Assembly (NCBI RefSeq): GCF_031157275.1
Contig: NZ_JAVIFW010000006.1
Coordinates: 186,001 to 250,000, forward strand
Length of the DNA: 64,000 nucleotides
Direction of reading: 5' to 3'
DNA from: Streptomyces sp. LHD-70
Lineage (GTDB): Bacteria; Actinomycetota; Actinomycetes; Streptomycetales; Streptomycetaceae
Made by a program: the position numbers and the translations under genes. This document shows positions 50,454 to 60,118 of this stretch, one piece after another. The stretch's first letter is position 1; the number at the start of each line of letters is the position of its first letter. The notes below the pieces were generated by a model. It worked only from the letters and a program-made list of their open reading frames with translations, was not told the origin of the DNA and did no database searches.

Positions 50454-51686
50454 ATGGGATTCCATGTCGACTCCGAGACCGGCCGGCTGCGCCGCGTCAT
50501 CCTGCACCGGCCCGATCTGGAGCTGAAGCGCCTCACCCCGAGCAACAAGGACGCCCTGCTCTTCGACGACGTGCTGTGGGTGCGCCGGGCCCGGCAGGAG
50601 CACGACGGCTTCGCGGACGTGCTGCGCGAACGCGGCGTCGAGGTGCACCTCTTCGGTGATCTGCTGCGCGAGACCCTGGAGGTGCCGGCCGCCAAGTCCC
50701 TCGTACTGGACCGGGTCTTCGAGGAGAAGGAGTACGGGCCGCTGGCCACGGACCCGCTGCGCGCCGCGTTCGAGCAGTTGCCGCTCGCCGACCTGGAGGA
50801 GGCGCTGATCGGCGGGATGACGAAGCGGGAGTTCCTGGAGCGCAACCCGGAGCCGACCTCGGTGCGGTTCCACGCCATGGATCTGGACGACTTCCTCCTC
50901 AAGCCGCTGCCCAACCACCTCTTCACCCGCGACACCTCGGCGTGGATCTACGACGGGGTGTCGATCAACGCGATGCGCTGGCCGGCGCGGCAGCGCGAGA
51001 CCGTGCACTTCGAGGCGATCTACCGGCACCACCCGCTGTTCGCGAGCGCCGAGGCAGGGGCCTTCCACCACTGGTCGGAGGGGCAGAGCGACTATCCGTC
51101 GACGATCGAGGGCGGGGACGTCCTGGTCATCGGGCGGGGTGCGGTGCTGATCGGGATGAGCGAGCGGACCACGCCGCAGGCCGTGGAGATGCTGGCGCAC
51201 AAGCTGTTCGCGGCGGGCAGCGCCACCACGATCGTCGCCCTCGACATGCCGAAGCGCCGGGCCTTCATGCACCTGGACACGGTGATGACGATGGTCGACG
51301 GTGACACGTTCACGCAGTACGCCGGGCTCGGCATGCTCCGCTCGTACACCATCGAACCGGCCGACGGGGAACGGGAGTTGAAGGTCACCGACCATCCGCC
51401 GGAGCACATGCACCACGCCATCGCGGCGGCCCTCGGCCTGGACGGCATCCGGGTTCTCACGGCCGTGCAGGACGTGCACGCGGCCGAGCGGGAGCAGTGG
51501 GACGACGGCTGCAACGTGCTCGCGGTCGAGCCGGGCGTGGTCGTGGCGTACGAACGGAACTCGACCACCAATACGCATCTCCGCAAGGAGGGCATCGAGG
51601 TCATCGAGATCCGGGGCAGCGAGCTGGGGCGAGGTCGTGGCGGCCCGCGCTGCATGAGCTGTCCGGTGGAGCGGGACGCGGTTTAA
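50454..51686 (+). CDS. arcA: Arginine deiminase
   Basis: A 410-residue enzyme with the arginine-binding and catalytic blocks [49 protein letters not shown], and the nucleophilic Cys400 in [13 protein letters not shown]. It hydrolyses arginine to citrulline and ammonia. Start ATG 50454. The 228 bases before it hold an AT-richer patch (CGTGATATTCGG near 50286) that may be the promoter; no gene is seen there. It is followed 132 bases on by ornithine carbamoyltransferase, as in arginine deiminase pathways, but no carbamate kinase or antiporter is in the window. Confidence 0.95.
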   Translation: MGFHVDSETGRLRRVILHRPDLELKRLTPSNKDALLFDDVLWVRRARQEHDGFADVLRERGVEVHLFGDLLRETLEVPAAKSLVLDRVFEEKEYGPLATDPLRAAFEQLPLADLEEALIGGMTKREFLERNPEPTSVRFHAMDLDDFLLKPLPNHLFTRDTSAWIYDGVSINAMRWPARQRETVHFEAIYRHHPLFASAEAGAFHHWSEGQSDYPSTIEGGDVLVIGRGAVLIGMSERTTPQAVEMLAHKLFAAGSATTIVALDMPKRRAFMHLDTVMTMVDGDTFTQYAGLGMLRSYTIEPADGERELKVTDHPPEHMHHAIAAALGLDGIRVLTAVQDVHAAEREQWDDGCNVLAVEPGVVVAYERNSTTNTHLRKEGIEVIEIRGSELGRGRGGPRCMSCPVERDAV

Positions 51687-51737
51687 GGGGGTGCGGTTCA
51701 AGGGGGTGCGGGGCGCCGGGGAGGGGCAGAGGAGGGG

Positions 51738-51772
51738 CTGTATAAAAATGTTGCTGGTCGTATAGACTTCCA
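51738..51772. promoter_or_regulatory. Tandem ARG-box-like sites before argF
   Basis: CTGTATAAAAATGTTG (51738-51753) and GGTCGTATAGACTTCC (51757-51772) are AT-rich sites whose TATA-cores lie exactly 20 bases apart (51741 and 51761), the spacing of paired ArgR boxes. The first resembles the bacterial ARG-box core around ATAAAAAT. They lie 47 bases before the argF start. Confidence 0.6.
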
Positions 51773-51818
51773 GCATTCCGAGATCAGAGTTCCCGTCCCC
51801 GTCCCGTCAGGAGCGCTC

Positions 51819-52817
51819 ATGGCCCCCGTACTCACCGGCCGCCCCTTCCTCAAGGAGCTGGACTTCACCGCCGAGGAGTTCCGTGCCCTGGTCGACCTCG
51901 CGGCGGAGCTGAAGGCGGCCAAGAAGGCCGGGACCGAGGAGCAGCGGCTCCAGGGCAAGAACATCGCGCTGATCTTCGAGAAGACCTCCACGCGTACGCG
52001 CTGCGCGTTCGAGGTGGCCGCCGCCGACCAGGGCGCGTCCACCACGTATCTCGACCCCTCCGGCTCGCAGATCGGGCACAAGGAGTCCGTGAAGGACACC
52101 GCGCGGGTGCTCGGCCGAATGTTCGACGGCATCGAGTACCGCGGTGACCGGCAGGCGGCCGTCGAGGAGCTCGCCGAGTTCTCCGGCGTCCCGGTGTGGA
52201 ACGGCCTCACCGACGACTGGCACCCCACCCAGATGCTCGCCGACGTCCTCACGATGACCGAGCACAGCAGCAAGCCGATCGACCAGCTGGTCTTCGCCTA
52301 CCTCGGCGACGCCCGCTTCAACATGGGCAACTCGTACCTGATCACCGGCGCCCTGCTCGGCATGGACGTACGGATCGTCGCGCCCGAGGCGTACTGGCCG
52401 GCCGCGGAGATCGTCACGCGGGCGAAGGCTCTCGCCGAGGTCAGCGGCGCCACGGTCACGCTGACGGAGGACGTGGCGGAGGGCGTGCGCGGGGCGGACT
52501 TCGTCGCCACCGACGTGTGGGTCTCCATGGGCGAGCCGAAGGATGTCTGGGACGAGCGGATCAAGGCGCTCGGTCCGTACGCGGTCACGATGGACGTGCT
52601 GCGGGCCACCGGCAACGCGGACGTGAAGTTCCTGCACTGCCTCCCGGCCTTCCACGACCTGGGGACGAAGGTCGGCCAGGACATCTACGAGAGCCACGGC
52701 CTGAGTGCCCTCGAGGTGACCGACGAGGTCTTCGAGTCGGAGCACTCCGTCGTCTTCGACGAGGCGGAGAACCGGCTGCACACGATCAAGGCCGTGATGG
52801 TCGCGACCCTGGTCTGA
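51819..52817 (+). CDS. argF: Ornithine carbamoyltransferase
   Basis: A 332-residue enzyme with the carbamoyl-phosphate loop [13 protein letters not shown], the [11 protein letters not shown] block and the ornithine-site HCLPAFHD. The long [18 protein letters not shown] stretch is typical of the form found with arginine deiminase, but in streptomycetes this gene also serves arginine synthesis. It converts ornithine and carbamoyl phosphate to citrulline, or the reverse. Paired ARG-box-like sites upstream suggest control by ArgR, supporting a biosynthetic role. Confidence 0.95.
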   Translation: MAPVLTGRPFLKELDFTAEEFRALVDLAAELKAAKKAGTEEQRLQGKNIALIFEKTSTRTRCAFEVAAADQGASTTYLDPSGSQIGHKESVKDTARVLGRMFDGIEYRGDRQAAVEELAEFSGVPVWNGLTDDWHPTQMLADVLTMTEHSSKPIDQLVFAYLGDARFNMGNSYLITGALLGMDVRIVAPEAYWPAAEIVTRAKALAEVSGATVTLTEDVAEGVRGADFVATDVWVSMGEPKDVWDERIKALGPYAVTMDVLRATGNADVKFLHCLPAFHDLGTKVGQDIYESHGLSALEVTDEVFESEHSVVFDEAENRLHTIKAVMVATLV

Positions 52818-52895
52818 CGCGCACGGGGATGCGCACGGGCGGGCTGGCTGCGTACCGGGGCACGTACGGGCGGGCTGCGTACGGTGCGCCGCCGC

Positions 52896-53330
52896 TCAGT
52901 GGCCCCCGCCGCGTGCCCCCAGCGTGAACCACACCGCCTTGCCCGAGGCCGTCGTGCGGTGGCCGCAGTCCTGGCTCAGGGCGCGGATGAGCAGCAGGCC
53001 GCGGCCGTGCTCCTGCCAGGGGTCCGGCTCGTCGAGCGGCGCGGCGGGGTCCAGGTCGCCGGGCGGACGCGGGTCCGCGTCGTGCACCTCGACCTGGCAG
53101 CCGGTCGGCAGCAGCTCCACGACCAGCTCGATCGGGCGCAGGCCCGCCGTGTGCTCGACGGCGTTGGCGACCAGCTCGGCGGTGAGCAGCTCGGCGGTGT
53201 CGCAGTAGGCGGGCTCGTCCAGCTCGTGCAGGGCGGTACGGACCAGGGCACGGGCCACGGGGACGGCCGCCGTGGTGTGCGGAAGCGATATCCGCCACGA
53301 GGGGGCGGGCGGGGCGAGTGACTCGTACAA
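52896..53330 (-). CDS. ATP-binding (HATPase, anti-sigma/RsbW-like) regulatory protein
   Basis: A 144-residue single-domain GHKL ATPase. The N-box reads LLTAELVANAVEHT and the G-boxes EVHDADPRPP and EHGRGLLLIRAL. This is the streptomycete RsbW/SpoIIAB-like type that usually partners with sigma factors or anti-anti-sigma proteins. The start is a TTG at 53330 (reverse strand); no better ATG/GTG is available. No sigma factor or STAS protein is next to it in this window. Confidence 0.85.
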   Translation of the reverse strand: MYESLAPPAPSWRISLPHTTAAVPVARALVRTALHELDEPAYCDTAELLTAELVANAVEHTAGLRPIELVVELLPTGCQVEVHDADPRPPGDLDPAAPLDEPDPWQEHGRGLLLIRALSQDCGHRTTASGKAVWFTLGARGGGH

Positions 53331-53527
53331 GGCGGTTCCGTTCGGCTGGAGGCAGGGCGGGTCGTCCTGCTTTCAACCGTATGAATGGTAAGCGGCCCCC
53401 GGCAGAGGCGATGTGCGGGGCCTCGTGGGGGCGTACGGGCCGAGGATTCGGGACCTTCGGCGGGCGGAGCGGGGCGGAGCGGGGCGGCGCGCGCGGACGA
53501 CCTGTCGCGCAGGCTTATCGCGCACCC

Positions 53528-53567
53528 GTGACGACAGTCACGTACGAGTGATAACTTCGGTGCAGGC
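53528..53567 (+). promoter_or_regulatory. Shared promoter/operator element A of the aromatic acid regulon
   Basis: GTGACGACAGTCA (53528-53540), nine spacer bases, GATAACT (53550-53556), then TCGGTGCAGG. The same order and spacing occur at 60119 before the acyl-CoA dehydrogenase. The left part contains an exact inverted repeat GTGAC-N4-GTCAC. GATAAC suits a -10 box. The rest of the gene-free 53331-53645 region shows no gene, only a GGCGGAGC repeat near 53460 and the enoyl-CoA hydratase ribosome site AAGGAGG. Confidence 0.78.
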
Positions 53568-53645
53568 TTGCAAGGCTCCCGACCGACGCCCGACCGACGA
53601 CGACGGCCGACGGTGACCGACGACGGCCGAAGGAGGCCGCGCACG

Positions 53646-54476
53646 ATGAGTCCCTTCACCGGATCCGCAGCACGCACCCCGAAGTGGCAGCACATCCGTC
53701 TCGACACGGACGACAGCGGCGTCGCCACCATCACCCTGGCCCGCCCCGACAAACTCAACGCGCTCACCTTCGGCGCCTACGCCGACCTGCGCGATCTGCT
53801 CGCCGAACTCTCCCGGGAGAAGTCCGTGCGCGCCCTCGTGCTCGCCGGGGAGGGGCGCGGCTTCTGCTCCGGCGGTGACGTCGACGAGATCATCGGCGCC
53901 ACCCTCGCCATGGACACCTCCCAGCTCCTCGACTTCAACCGCATGACCGGCCAGGTCGTACGCGCCCTGCGCGAGTGCCCCTTCCCGGTGATCGCCGCCC
54001 TGCACGGTGTGGCCGCCGGAGCCGGGGCGGTGCTCGCGCTCGCCGCCGACTTCCGGATCGCCGACCCCACGGCCCGCTTCGCGTTCCTCTTCACCCGCGT
54101 CGGCCTCTCCGGCGGCGACATGGGCGCCGCGTATCTGCTGCCCCGCGTCGTCGGCCTCGGCCACGCCACGCGCCTCCTCATGCTCGGCGACACCGTGCGC
54201 GCCGCCGAGGCCGAACGCATCGGTCTCATCAGCGAGTTGACCGAGGAGGGCCACGTCGACGCCCGCGCCCAGGAACTCGCCCACCGCCTCGCCGAAGGCC
54301 CCGCCCTCGCGTACGCGCAGACCAAGGCGCTGCTCACCGCCGAGCTCGACATGCCGCTCGCCGCCGCCGTCGAGATGGACGCGGCCACCCAGGCGCATCT
54401 GATGAACGGCGCGGACTACGCCGAGTTCCACGCGGCGTTCACCGCGAAGCGCGCCCCCAAGTGGCAGGGGCGCTGA
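53646..54476 (+). CDS. Enoyl-CoA hydratase-family protein of the aromatic acid pathway
   Basis: A 276-residue crotonase-fold protein. The oxyanion-hole segments ALVLAGEGRGFCSGGDVDEI and ALHGVAAGAGAVLALAADFRIAD are clear. The usual catalytic Glu pair region (RFAFLFTRVGLSGGDMGAAYLLPRVVG) has Gly-Gly-Asp in place of one Glu, as in hydrolase- or isomerase-type crotonases, so hydratase action is not certain. Start ATG 53646 after AAGGAGG. The next gene starts two bases after its stop, so both are co-transcribed. Likely a beta-oxidation-like step after ring reduction. Confidence 0.88.
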   Translation: MSPFTGSAARTPKWQHIRLDTDDSGVATITLARPDKLNALTFGAYADLRDLLAELSREKSVRALVLAGEGRGFCSGGDVDEIIGATLAMDTSQLLDFNRMTGQVVRALRECPFPVIAALHGVAAGAGAVLALAADFRIADPTARFAFLFTRVGLSGGDMGAAYLLPRVVGLGHATRLLMLGDTVRAAEAERIGLISELTEEGHVDARAQELAHRLAEGPALAYAQTKALLTAELDMPLAAAVEMDAATQAHLMNGADYAEFHAAFTAKRAPKWQGR

Positions 54477-54478
54477 CC

Positions 54479-56773
54479 ATGGCGGCTCTGCGTGTCGCCG
54501 TCATCGGTGGCGGACCCGGCGGGCTCTACGCGGCGGCGTTGCTCAAACGCCTCGACCCGGCCCGCGAGATCACCCTGTGGGAGCGGAACGCGCCCGACGA
54601 CACCTTCGGCTTCGGCGTCGTCCTCTCCGACGAGACCCTCGGCGGCATCGAGCACGCCGACCCCGCCGTCTACGCCGCGCTGCAGGCCGAGTTCGTCCGC
54701 TGGGACGACATCGACATCGTGCACCGCGGCCGGCACCACACCTCCGGCGGCCACGGCTTCGCCGCACTCGGCCGCCGCCGGCTCCTCCAACTCCTGCACG
54801 CCCGCTGCCGCGAACTCGGCGTCGAGCTCCGCTTCTCCACCGAAGCCCCGCCCGCGGAAACGCTGAGCAGCGCGTACGACCTGGTCATCGCCGCCGACGG
54901 CGTACACAGCGCGACCCGTACGGCACACGCCGAGGTGTTCCGCCCGCGGATCGAGGAGCACCACTGCCGGTACATCTGGCTGGCCGCGGACTTCGCCTTC
55001 GACGCCTTCCGCTTCGAGATCGCCGAGACCGAGCACGGCGTGATGCAGCTGCACGGCTACCCGTACGAGGCCGGATCCGCCACCGGACCGGGCTCCTCCA
55101 CCGTCATCGTCGAGATGCGCGAAGAGGTCTGGCGGGCCGCCGGGTTCGACGGGCTCGGCGAGGCGGAGTCCGTCGAGCGGTGCGCGAAGTTCTTCGCCGA
55201 CGCCCTCGAAGGGCGTCCGCTGCGCTCCAACAACTCCAACTGGACCACCTTCCGCACGGTCGTCAACGAGCGCTGGTCGTACGGCAATCGCGTGCTGCTC
55301 GGGGACGCCGCGCACACCGCGCACTTCTCCATCGGCTCCGGCACCAAGCTCGCCGTCGAGGACGCGCTCGCCCTCGCCGCCTGCGTCGAGGAGCAGCCCA
55401 CGCTGCCCGAGGCCCTCGCCGCGTACGAGGCCGAGCGGCGCCCCGTGGTCGCCTCCACGCAGCGCGCCGCCCGCGCGAGCCTGCAGTGGTTCGAGGAGAT
55501 CGGCCGGTACGTCGACCAGCCGCCGCGGCAGTTCGCCTTCAACCTGCTGACCCGCAGCCGCCGGGTCACGCACGACAACCTGCGGCTCCGGGACGCGGAG
55601 TTCACGCGCAAGGTGGAGGACGAGTTCGGCTGCCCGCCCGGGACGCCGCCCATGTTCACGCCGCTGCGGCTGGGCGCCCTCGAACTGCGCAACCGCGTCG
55701 TCGTCTCGCCGATGGACATGTACTCCGCCGTGGACGGGGTGCCCGGCGACTTCCACCTCGTCCACCTCGGCGCCCGCGCACTCGGCGGCGCCGGACTCGT
55801 CATGACCGAGATGGTGTGCGTCAGCCCCGAGGGCCGCATCACACCGGGCTGTGCCGGACTGTGGAACGCCGAACAGGCCGACGCCTGGCGCCGCATCACC
55901 GGCTTCGTCCATACTCAGGCGCCGGGCACCGCCATCGGCCTGCAGCTCGGCCACAGCGGCCGCAAGGGCTCCACCAAGCTGATGTGGGAGGGCATCGACG
56001 ACCCGCTCGACGAGGGCAACTGGCCCGTGGTCGCGCCGTCCCCGCTCCCGTACCGCCCGGGCGTCAACCAGGTCCCGCGCGAGCTGACCACTGCCGAACT
56101 GCCGCTGATCCGCGAGGAGTTCACGCAGGCGGCCCGGTACGCGGCGGACGCGGGCTTCGATCTCCTCGAACTCCACTGCGCCCACGGCTACTTGCTCTCC
56201 GGCTTCCTCTCCCCGCTCACCAACCTGCGCACCGACGCGTACGGCGGCTCCCTGGAGAACCGGCTGCGCTTCCCCCTCGAAGTCTTCGACGCCGTACGGG
56301 AGGTATGGCCGGACGAGCGGCCCATGACCGTCCGGATCTCCGCCACCGACTGGGCCGAGGGCGGCACCACCGCCGAGGACGCCGTGGCCGTCGCGCGCGC
56401 CTTCGCCGCCCACGGCGCCGACGCGGTGGACGTCTCGACCGGCCAGGTCGTCGCCGACGAGCAGCCCGCGTACGGCCGCTCGTACCAGACCCCGTACGCC
56501 GACCGGATCCGCGGCGAGGCCGGAATCCCGGTGATCGCGGTCGGGGCGATCTCGTCCTGGGACGACGTCAACTCCCTGATCCTGGCGGGCCGTACGGACC
56601 TGTGCGCCCTCGCCCGGCCGCACCTCTACGACCCGCACTGGACCCTGCACGCCGCCGCGGAGCAGGGCTACACGGGGCCGGGCGTCCAGTGGCCGGCGCA
56701 GTACCGCGCGGGCAGCCGCCGCCCCCAGACCGGCCGCACGGACGGACCGAAACCACGGCTCACCCTGGACTGA
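54479..56773 (+). CDS. Fused aryl-CoA monooxygenase/reductase (2-aminobenzoyl-CoA or salicylyl-CoA type)
   Basis: A 764-residue two-domain flavoprotein. Residues 1-390 are a class A FAD monooxygenase (VIGGGPGGLYAAALLKRL near the start; GDAAHTAHFSIGSGTKLAVEDA near 280). Residues about 400-750 are an old-yellow-enzyme-like FMN reductase (FTPLRLGALELRNRVVVSPMDMYS, ELHCAHGYLLSGFLSPLTNLRTDAYGGSLENR). This fusion matches 2-aminobenzoyl-CoA monooxygenase/reductase of Azoarcus and proteins annotated as bifunctional salicylyl-CoA 5-hydroxylase. It hydroxylates and, in the first case, reduces the ring of the CoA thioester. The RidA gene downstream favours an amino-aromatic substrate. Confidence 0.92.
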   Translation: MAALRVAVIGGGPGGLYAAALLKRLDPAREITLWERNAPDDTFGFGVVLSDETLGGIEHADPAVYAALQAEFVRWDDIDIVHRGRHHTSGGHGFAALGRRRLLQLLHARCRELGVELRFSTEAPPAETLSSAYDLVIAADGVHSATRTAHAEVFRPRIEEHHCRYIWLAADFAFDAFRFEIAETEHGVMQLHGYPYEAGSATGPGSSTVIVEMREEVWRAAGFDGLGEAESVERCAKFFADALEGRPLRSNNSNWTTFRTVVNERWSYGNRVLLGDAAHTAHFSIGSGTKLAVEDALALAACVEEQPTLPEALAAYEAERRPVVASTQRAARASLQWFEEIGRYVDQPPRQFAFNLLTRSRRVTHDNLRLRDAEFTRKVEDEFGCPPGTPPMFTPLRLGALELRNRVVVSPMDMYSAVDGVPGDFHLVHLGARALGGAGLVMTEMVCVSPEGRITPGCAGLWNAEQADAWRRITGFVHTQAPGTAIGLQLGHSGRKGSTKLMWEGIDDPLDEGNWPVVAPSPLPYRPGVNQVPRELTTAELPLIREEFTQAARYAADAGFDLLELHCAHGYLLSGFLSPLTNLRTDAYGGSLENRLRFPLEVFDAVREVWPDERPMTVRISATDWAEGGTTAEDAVAVARAFAAHGADAVDVSTGQVVADEQPAYGRSYQTPYADRIRGEAGIPVIAVGAISSWDDVNSLILAGRTDLCALARPHLYDPHWTLHAAAEQGYTGPGVQWPAQYRAGSRRPQTGRTDGPKPRLTLD

Positions 56774-56873
56774 ACCGCGACGGCCGAACCCCCCTGACTG
56801 CCGTCGCCACCAGGCACGTTACAGTCGTCTGGCTATTTTGCAATGAGCACAACAAGCATGGGGGAACAGTCGT

Positions 56874-57530
56874 ATGCGTACGAACACCACCGCCCGGGCG
56901 ATCGCGGCGGCGGCCGTCCTGACGCTCGCTCTGACGGCGTGCAACAACGACGAGGACCCGATGGGCGCGCCCACCGCCCCGTCGAGCGAGTCCTCCGAGT
57001 CCACCACCGGCGAGGGCACGACGGGCGGCTCGGGCGGTGCCGGTGACGCGGGCGCCGCCGAGGACGACGGGCTCGCCCAGGCGATGGACCCGAGCGAGTC
57101 CGCCGAGGTGTCGTTCGAGGACGACGGCGAGTCGACGCAGCTGGAGATCAAGCCGGAGAAGACCGTCAAGGGCTCCTGGGGCGACTTCAAGAGCTTCGAC
57201 CTGAAGGGCGTCGAGACCGAGGGCATGGTCCCGTACTACGTCACGATGTCCTTCACCTCGAAGGGCGGCGCCGAGCCGTGGATCCCGGCCTGGGGCAACG
57301 AGGACGACGCGCTCACCGGTCCCGGTCAGCCCGCCCAGGGCATCAACATGCTCGACGACTTCGCCAAGTGCCCCGGCGTGGACAAGAACGTCCCGTCCGG
57401 CCAGTTCAAGAAGGGCACCACGGACCGGCCCTGCGACATCTTCGTCGCACCCGAGGGCAAGCCGCTGTACGTGCGTTGGGGCGCCGACATCGAGGGCCAG
57501 AAGCCGCTGGTGTGGAAGGTCGCCGGCTGA
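56874..57530 (+). CDS. Putative lipoprotein
   Basis: A 218-residue exported lipoprotein. The N terminus has a basic start, a hydrophobic core and the lipobox LTAC with lipidated Cys23, followed by a Ser/Gly/Thr/Glu linker (residues 25-75). The C-terminal domain (ESTQLEIKPEKTVKGSWGDFKSFDL onward, with one Cys pair) has no recognised family. Start ATG 56874 after GGGGGAAC. It lies between the aromatic-acid genes but has its own AT-rich upstream region, so a link is not shown. Confidence 0.8.
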   Translation: MRTNTTARAIAAAAVLTLALTACNNDEDPMGAPTAPSSESSESTTGEGTTGGSGGAGDAGAAEDDGLAQAMDPSESAEVSFEDDGESTQLEIKPEKTVKGSWGDFKSFDLKGVETEGMVPYYVTMSFTSKGGAEPWIPAWGNEDDALTGPGQPAQGINMLDDFAKCPGVDKNVPSGQFKKGTTDRPCDIFVAPEGKPLYVRWGADIEGQKPLVWKVAG

Positions 57531-57547
57531 GCCCGAGCTGACCGGGG

Positions 57548-57568
57548 TCCCGCGCCACCGGCGCGGGA
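57548..57568. terminator. Bidirectional hairpin between lipoprotein and paaX-like genes
   Basis: TCCCGCGCC (57548-57556) and GGCGCGGGA (57560-57568) form a perfect 9-bp stem with a 3-base loop in a 45-base gap between two convergent genes. Confidence 0.8.
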
Positions 57569-57575
57569 TCCGGCC

Positions 57576-58400
57576 TCAACTCTCCGTTTCCGCAGGGAAG
57601 TTGCAGAACGCCGCCCCCGGCTCCCGCAGCCGCGCGTCCAGGGCCGCGAAGACCCGCGCCGACCGCTCGCCCGGCCAGTGGGGCGGCAACAGCGGCGCGG
57701 GCAGGCCCGGATCGACGTACGGCAGGTGGCGCCAGGTGTCCAGGGCCAGGAGATAGTCGCGGTACGCCGCCTCCGGCGGGGTGTCGCCGTGCGACTGCCA
57801 GGCGTGCAGGACCGGCTCGTGCGCCGCGAGGAACCGCTCGTGCCGCTCGGCGAGGGCCGCGAGGTCCCACCAGCGCGCCACCGCGTCGGCCGTCGCGGCG
57901 AACCCGAGGTGCTCGCCGCGGAACAGGTCGACGTACGCGGAGAGTTGGAGCCGCTCCAGGGTGTGCCGGGTCTCCTCGTAGAGCCTGGCGGGGGCGATCC
58001 ACACGCCGGGCGCGGCCGTGCCGAAGCCGAGGCCGGTGAGCCGGGAGCGCAGCACGTGCCGCTTCTGCCGCTCCGACTCCGGTACGGAGAACACCGCGAG
58101 CACCCAGCCTTCGTCGCCCCGCGGCTGCTCGTGCGGGTAGATCCGCCGGTCGCCGTCGTCCAGGAGCTGGCGGGCGTCCGCGGACAGGGCGTACCCGGCG
58201 GCGCCGTCGGCCGTGCGCTGCGGCTCCAGGAGGCCGCGCCGCTTGAGCCGGGACACCGAGGAGCGCACGGACGGCGCGTCGACGCCGACCGCACCGAGCA
58301 GCCGGATCAGTTCGGCCACCGGTACGGGACCCGGCGTGCGACGGCCGTACGCGCCGTAGTACGTGACGATCAGGGACCGTGGAGTGTGCAGCTCTGCCAC
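57576..58400 (-). CDS. PaaX-family regulator
   Basis: A 274-residue regulator with the PaaX N-terminal winged helix (LIVTYYGAYGRR, then APSVRSSVSRLKRRGLLEPQRT) and the PaaX-like C-terminal domains (DEGWVLAVFSVPESERQKRHVLRSRLTGLGFG). PaaX proteins sense aryl-CoA thioesters, best known for phenylacetyl-CoA. The start is GTG 58400, inside GTGATCAC. It lies next to the CoA ligase gene on the same strand (gap 46 bases). It is the natural candidate to bind the shared elements at 53528 and 60119. Confidence 0.93.
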   Translation of the reverse strand: MAELHTPRSLIVTYYGAYGRRTPGPVPVAELIRLLGAVGVDAPSVRSSVSRLKRRGLLEPQRTADGAAGYALSADARQLLDDGDRRIYPHEQPRGDEGWVLAVFSVPESERQKRHVLRSRLTGLGFGTAAPGVWIAPARLYEETRHTLERLQLSAYVDLFRGEHLGFAATADAVARWWDLAALAERHERFLAAHEPVLHAWQSHGDTPPEAAYRDYLLALDTWRHLPYVDPGLPAPLLPPHWPGERSARVFAALDARLREPGAAFCNFPAETES

Positions 58401-58446
58401 GTGATCACTCTAGAACCCGGTGTTCCGGAACGGGACAGGACCCGGA

Positions 58447-60057
58447 TCAGGGCGACCGCAGCCGGAAGCGCTGCAGCTTCCCCGTGGGCGTGCGCGGGAG
58501 CGCGTCCGGGAAGACGATCTCGCGCGGGCACTTGTACGGCACCAGCTCGGCCTTCACGAAGTCCCGCAGCAGCGCGACGGTCGCGTCCGTGCGCGGCACT
58601 CCGTCCCGCAGCACCACATGGGCGACGACGCTCTGCCCGCGCAGCTCGTCCGGCCGGCCCACCACCGCGGCCTCCACGACGTCCGGGTGGCGAAGGAGCG
58701 CGTCCTCGACCTCGGGGCCCGCGATGTTGTACCCGGCCGAGATGATCATGTCGTCCGCGCGGGCCACGTACCGGAAGTAGCCGTCCGGCTCGCGGACGTA
58801 CGTGTCCCCGGTGAGGTTCCAGCCGTCGCGCACGTACTCCTGCTGGCGCGGGTCGGCGAGATAGCGGCAGCCGACCGGGCCGCGCACCGCGAGCAGACCG
58901 GGCTCGCCGTCCGGCACGGGCTTCCCCTGCCCGTCGACGATCCGCGCCTGCCAGCCCGGCACGGGAAGGCCGGTGCGGCCGGGGCGGATCGCGTCGTCGG
59001 CGGCGGAGATGAAGATGTGAAGCAGCTCCGTGGCGCCGATGCCGTTGATGATCCGCAGCCCGGTCCGCTCCCGCCACGCGTCCCAGGTCGCCTCGGGCAG
59101 GTTCTCGCCCGCCGAGACGCAGCGCCGCAGCGAGGAGATGTCGTACGCGGAGACCTCGTCGAGGATCGCGCGATACGCGGTCGGCGCCGTGAACAGGACC
59201 GACACCCGGTGCTCGGCGATCGCGGGCAACAGCTGCTTGGGGCCCGCCTGTTCGAGCAGCAGCGTCGAGGCGCCCACCCGCATCGGGAAGATCACCAGAC
59301 CGCCGAGCCCGAACGTGAAGCCGAGCGGCGGGCTGCCCGCGAAGACGTCGTCCGGGGCGGGCCGCAGGACGTGCAGCGAGAAGGTGTCGGCGATCGCGAG
59401 GACGTCCCGGTGGAAGTGCATACAGCCCTTGGGCCGGCCGGTCGTGCCGCTGGTGAACGCGATCAGGGCCACGTCGTCCGCGGCCGTGTCCACCGCGGTG
59501 AAACCGCCCTCCTGCCGGGCCGCGCGCTGCCCGAGGTCGTCCGGGCCCTCACCACCGAACGGCGTGATCCGCAACCCGGGGACCTCCGCCCTGGCCAGGT
59601 CCTCGACGTGCCGGGCATCGCACAGCGCGTGCTCGACCCGGGCGATCTCGCAGACCGTGGCCAGCTCGGCGGCCCGCTGCTGCGCGAGCACGGTGACGGC
59701 GACCGCGCCCGCCTTCAGGACGGCCAGCCAGCAGGCCGCGAGCCAGGGCGTCGTCGGCCCGCGCAGGAGCACGCGGTTGCCGGGCCGCACACCGAGCTCG
59801 CCGGTGAGCACCCGCGCGATGCGGTCCACCCGGTCCTGGAGTTCGCCGTACGACCAGATCTCGCCGGTCGGCGTGCGGAACGCGGGGCGGTCCGCGCCGA
59901 GGCGGTCCACCGTGCGGTCCAGGAGTTCGGTCGCGCTGTTCAGTCGCTCCGGGTACTGCAGCTCGGGCAGTCCGAAGTCCAGGTGCGGCCACTGGTCGTG
60001 CGGGGGAAGGTGGTCGCGGGGGAAGGTGTCGGCGTGGGCCGAGGTTGTCAGCTCCAT
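58447..60057 (-). CDS. Aryl-CoA ligase (2-aminobenzoate/benzoate-CoA ligase type)
   Basis: A 536-residue adenylate-forming enzyme. The ATP loop IAFTSGTTGRPKGCMHFHRD lies near residue 190, GATELLHIFISA near 340, and the C-terminal Lys motif PRTPTGKLQRFRL at the end. The SPPLGFTFGLGGLVIFPMRVGAS block is typical of benzoate- and 2-aminobenzoate-CoA ligases. It would make the CoA thioester used by the fused monooxygenase. Start ATG 60057 with TGAGGGG seven bases before. It is divergent from the acyl-CoA dehydrogenase gene. Confidence 0.9.
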   Translation of the reverse strand: MELTTSAHADTFPRDHLPPHDQWPHLDFGLPELQYPERLNSATELLDRTVDRLGADRPAFRTPTGEIWSYGELQDRVDRIARVLTGELGVRPGNRVLLRGPTTPWLAACWLAVLKAGAVAVTVLAQQRAAELATVCEIARVEHALCDARHVEDLARAEVPGLRITPFGGEGPDDLGQRAARQEGGFTAVDTAADDVALIAFTSGTTGRPKGCMHFHRDVLAIADTFSLHVLRPAPDDVFAGSPPLGFTFGLGGLVIFPMRVGASTLLLEQAGPKQLLPAIAEHRVSVLFTAPTAYRAILDEVSAYDISSLRRCVSAGENLPEATWDAWRERTGLRIINGIGATELLHIFISAADDAIRPGRTGLPVPGWQARIVDGQGKPVPDGEPGLLAVRGPVGCRYLADPRQQEYVRDGWNLTGDTYVREPDGYFRYVARADDMIISAGYNIAGPEVEDALLRHPDVVEAAVVGRPDELRGQSVVAHVVLRDGVPRTDATVALLRDFVKAELVPYKCPREIVFPDALPRTPTGKLQRFRLRSP

Positions 60058-60118
60058 CGTGCGCCCCTCAGAAGTGCCGAGGACGGTGGTGGCGTCGCCC
60101 ATCGAGCGTATCGTGTTG

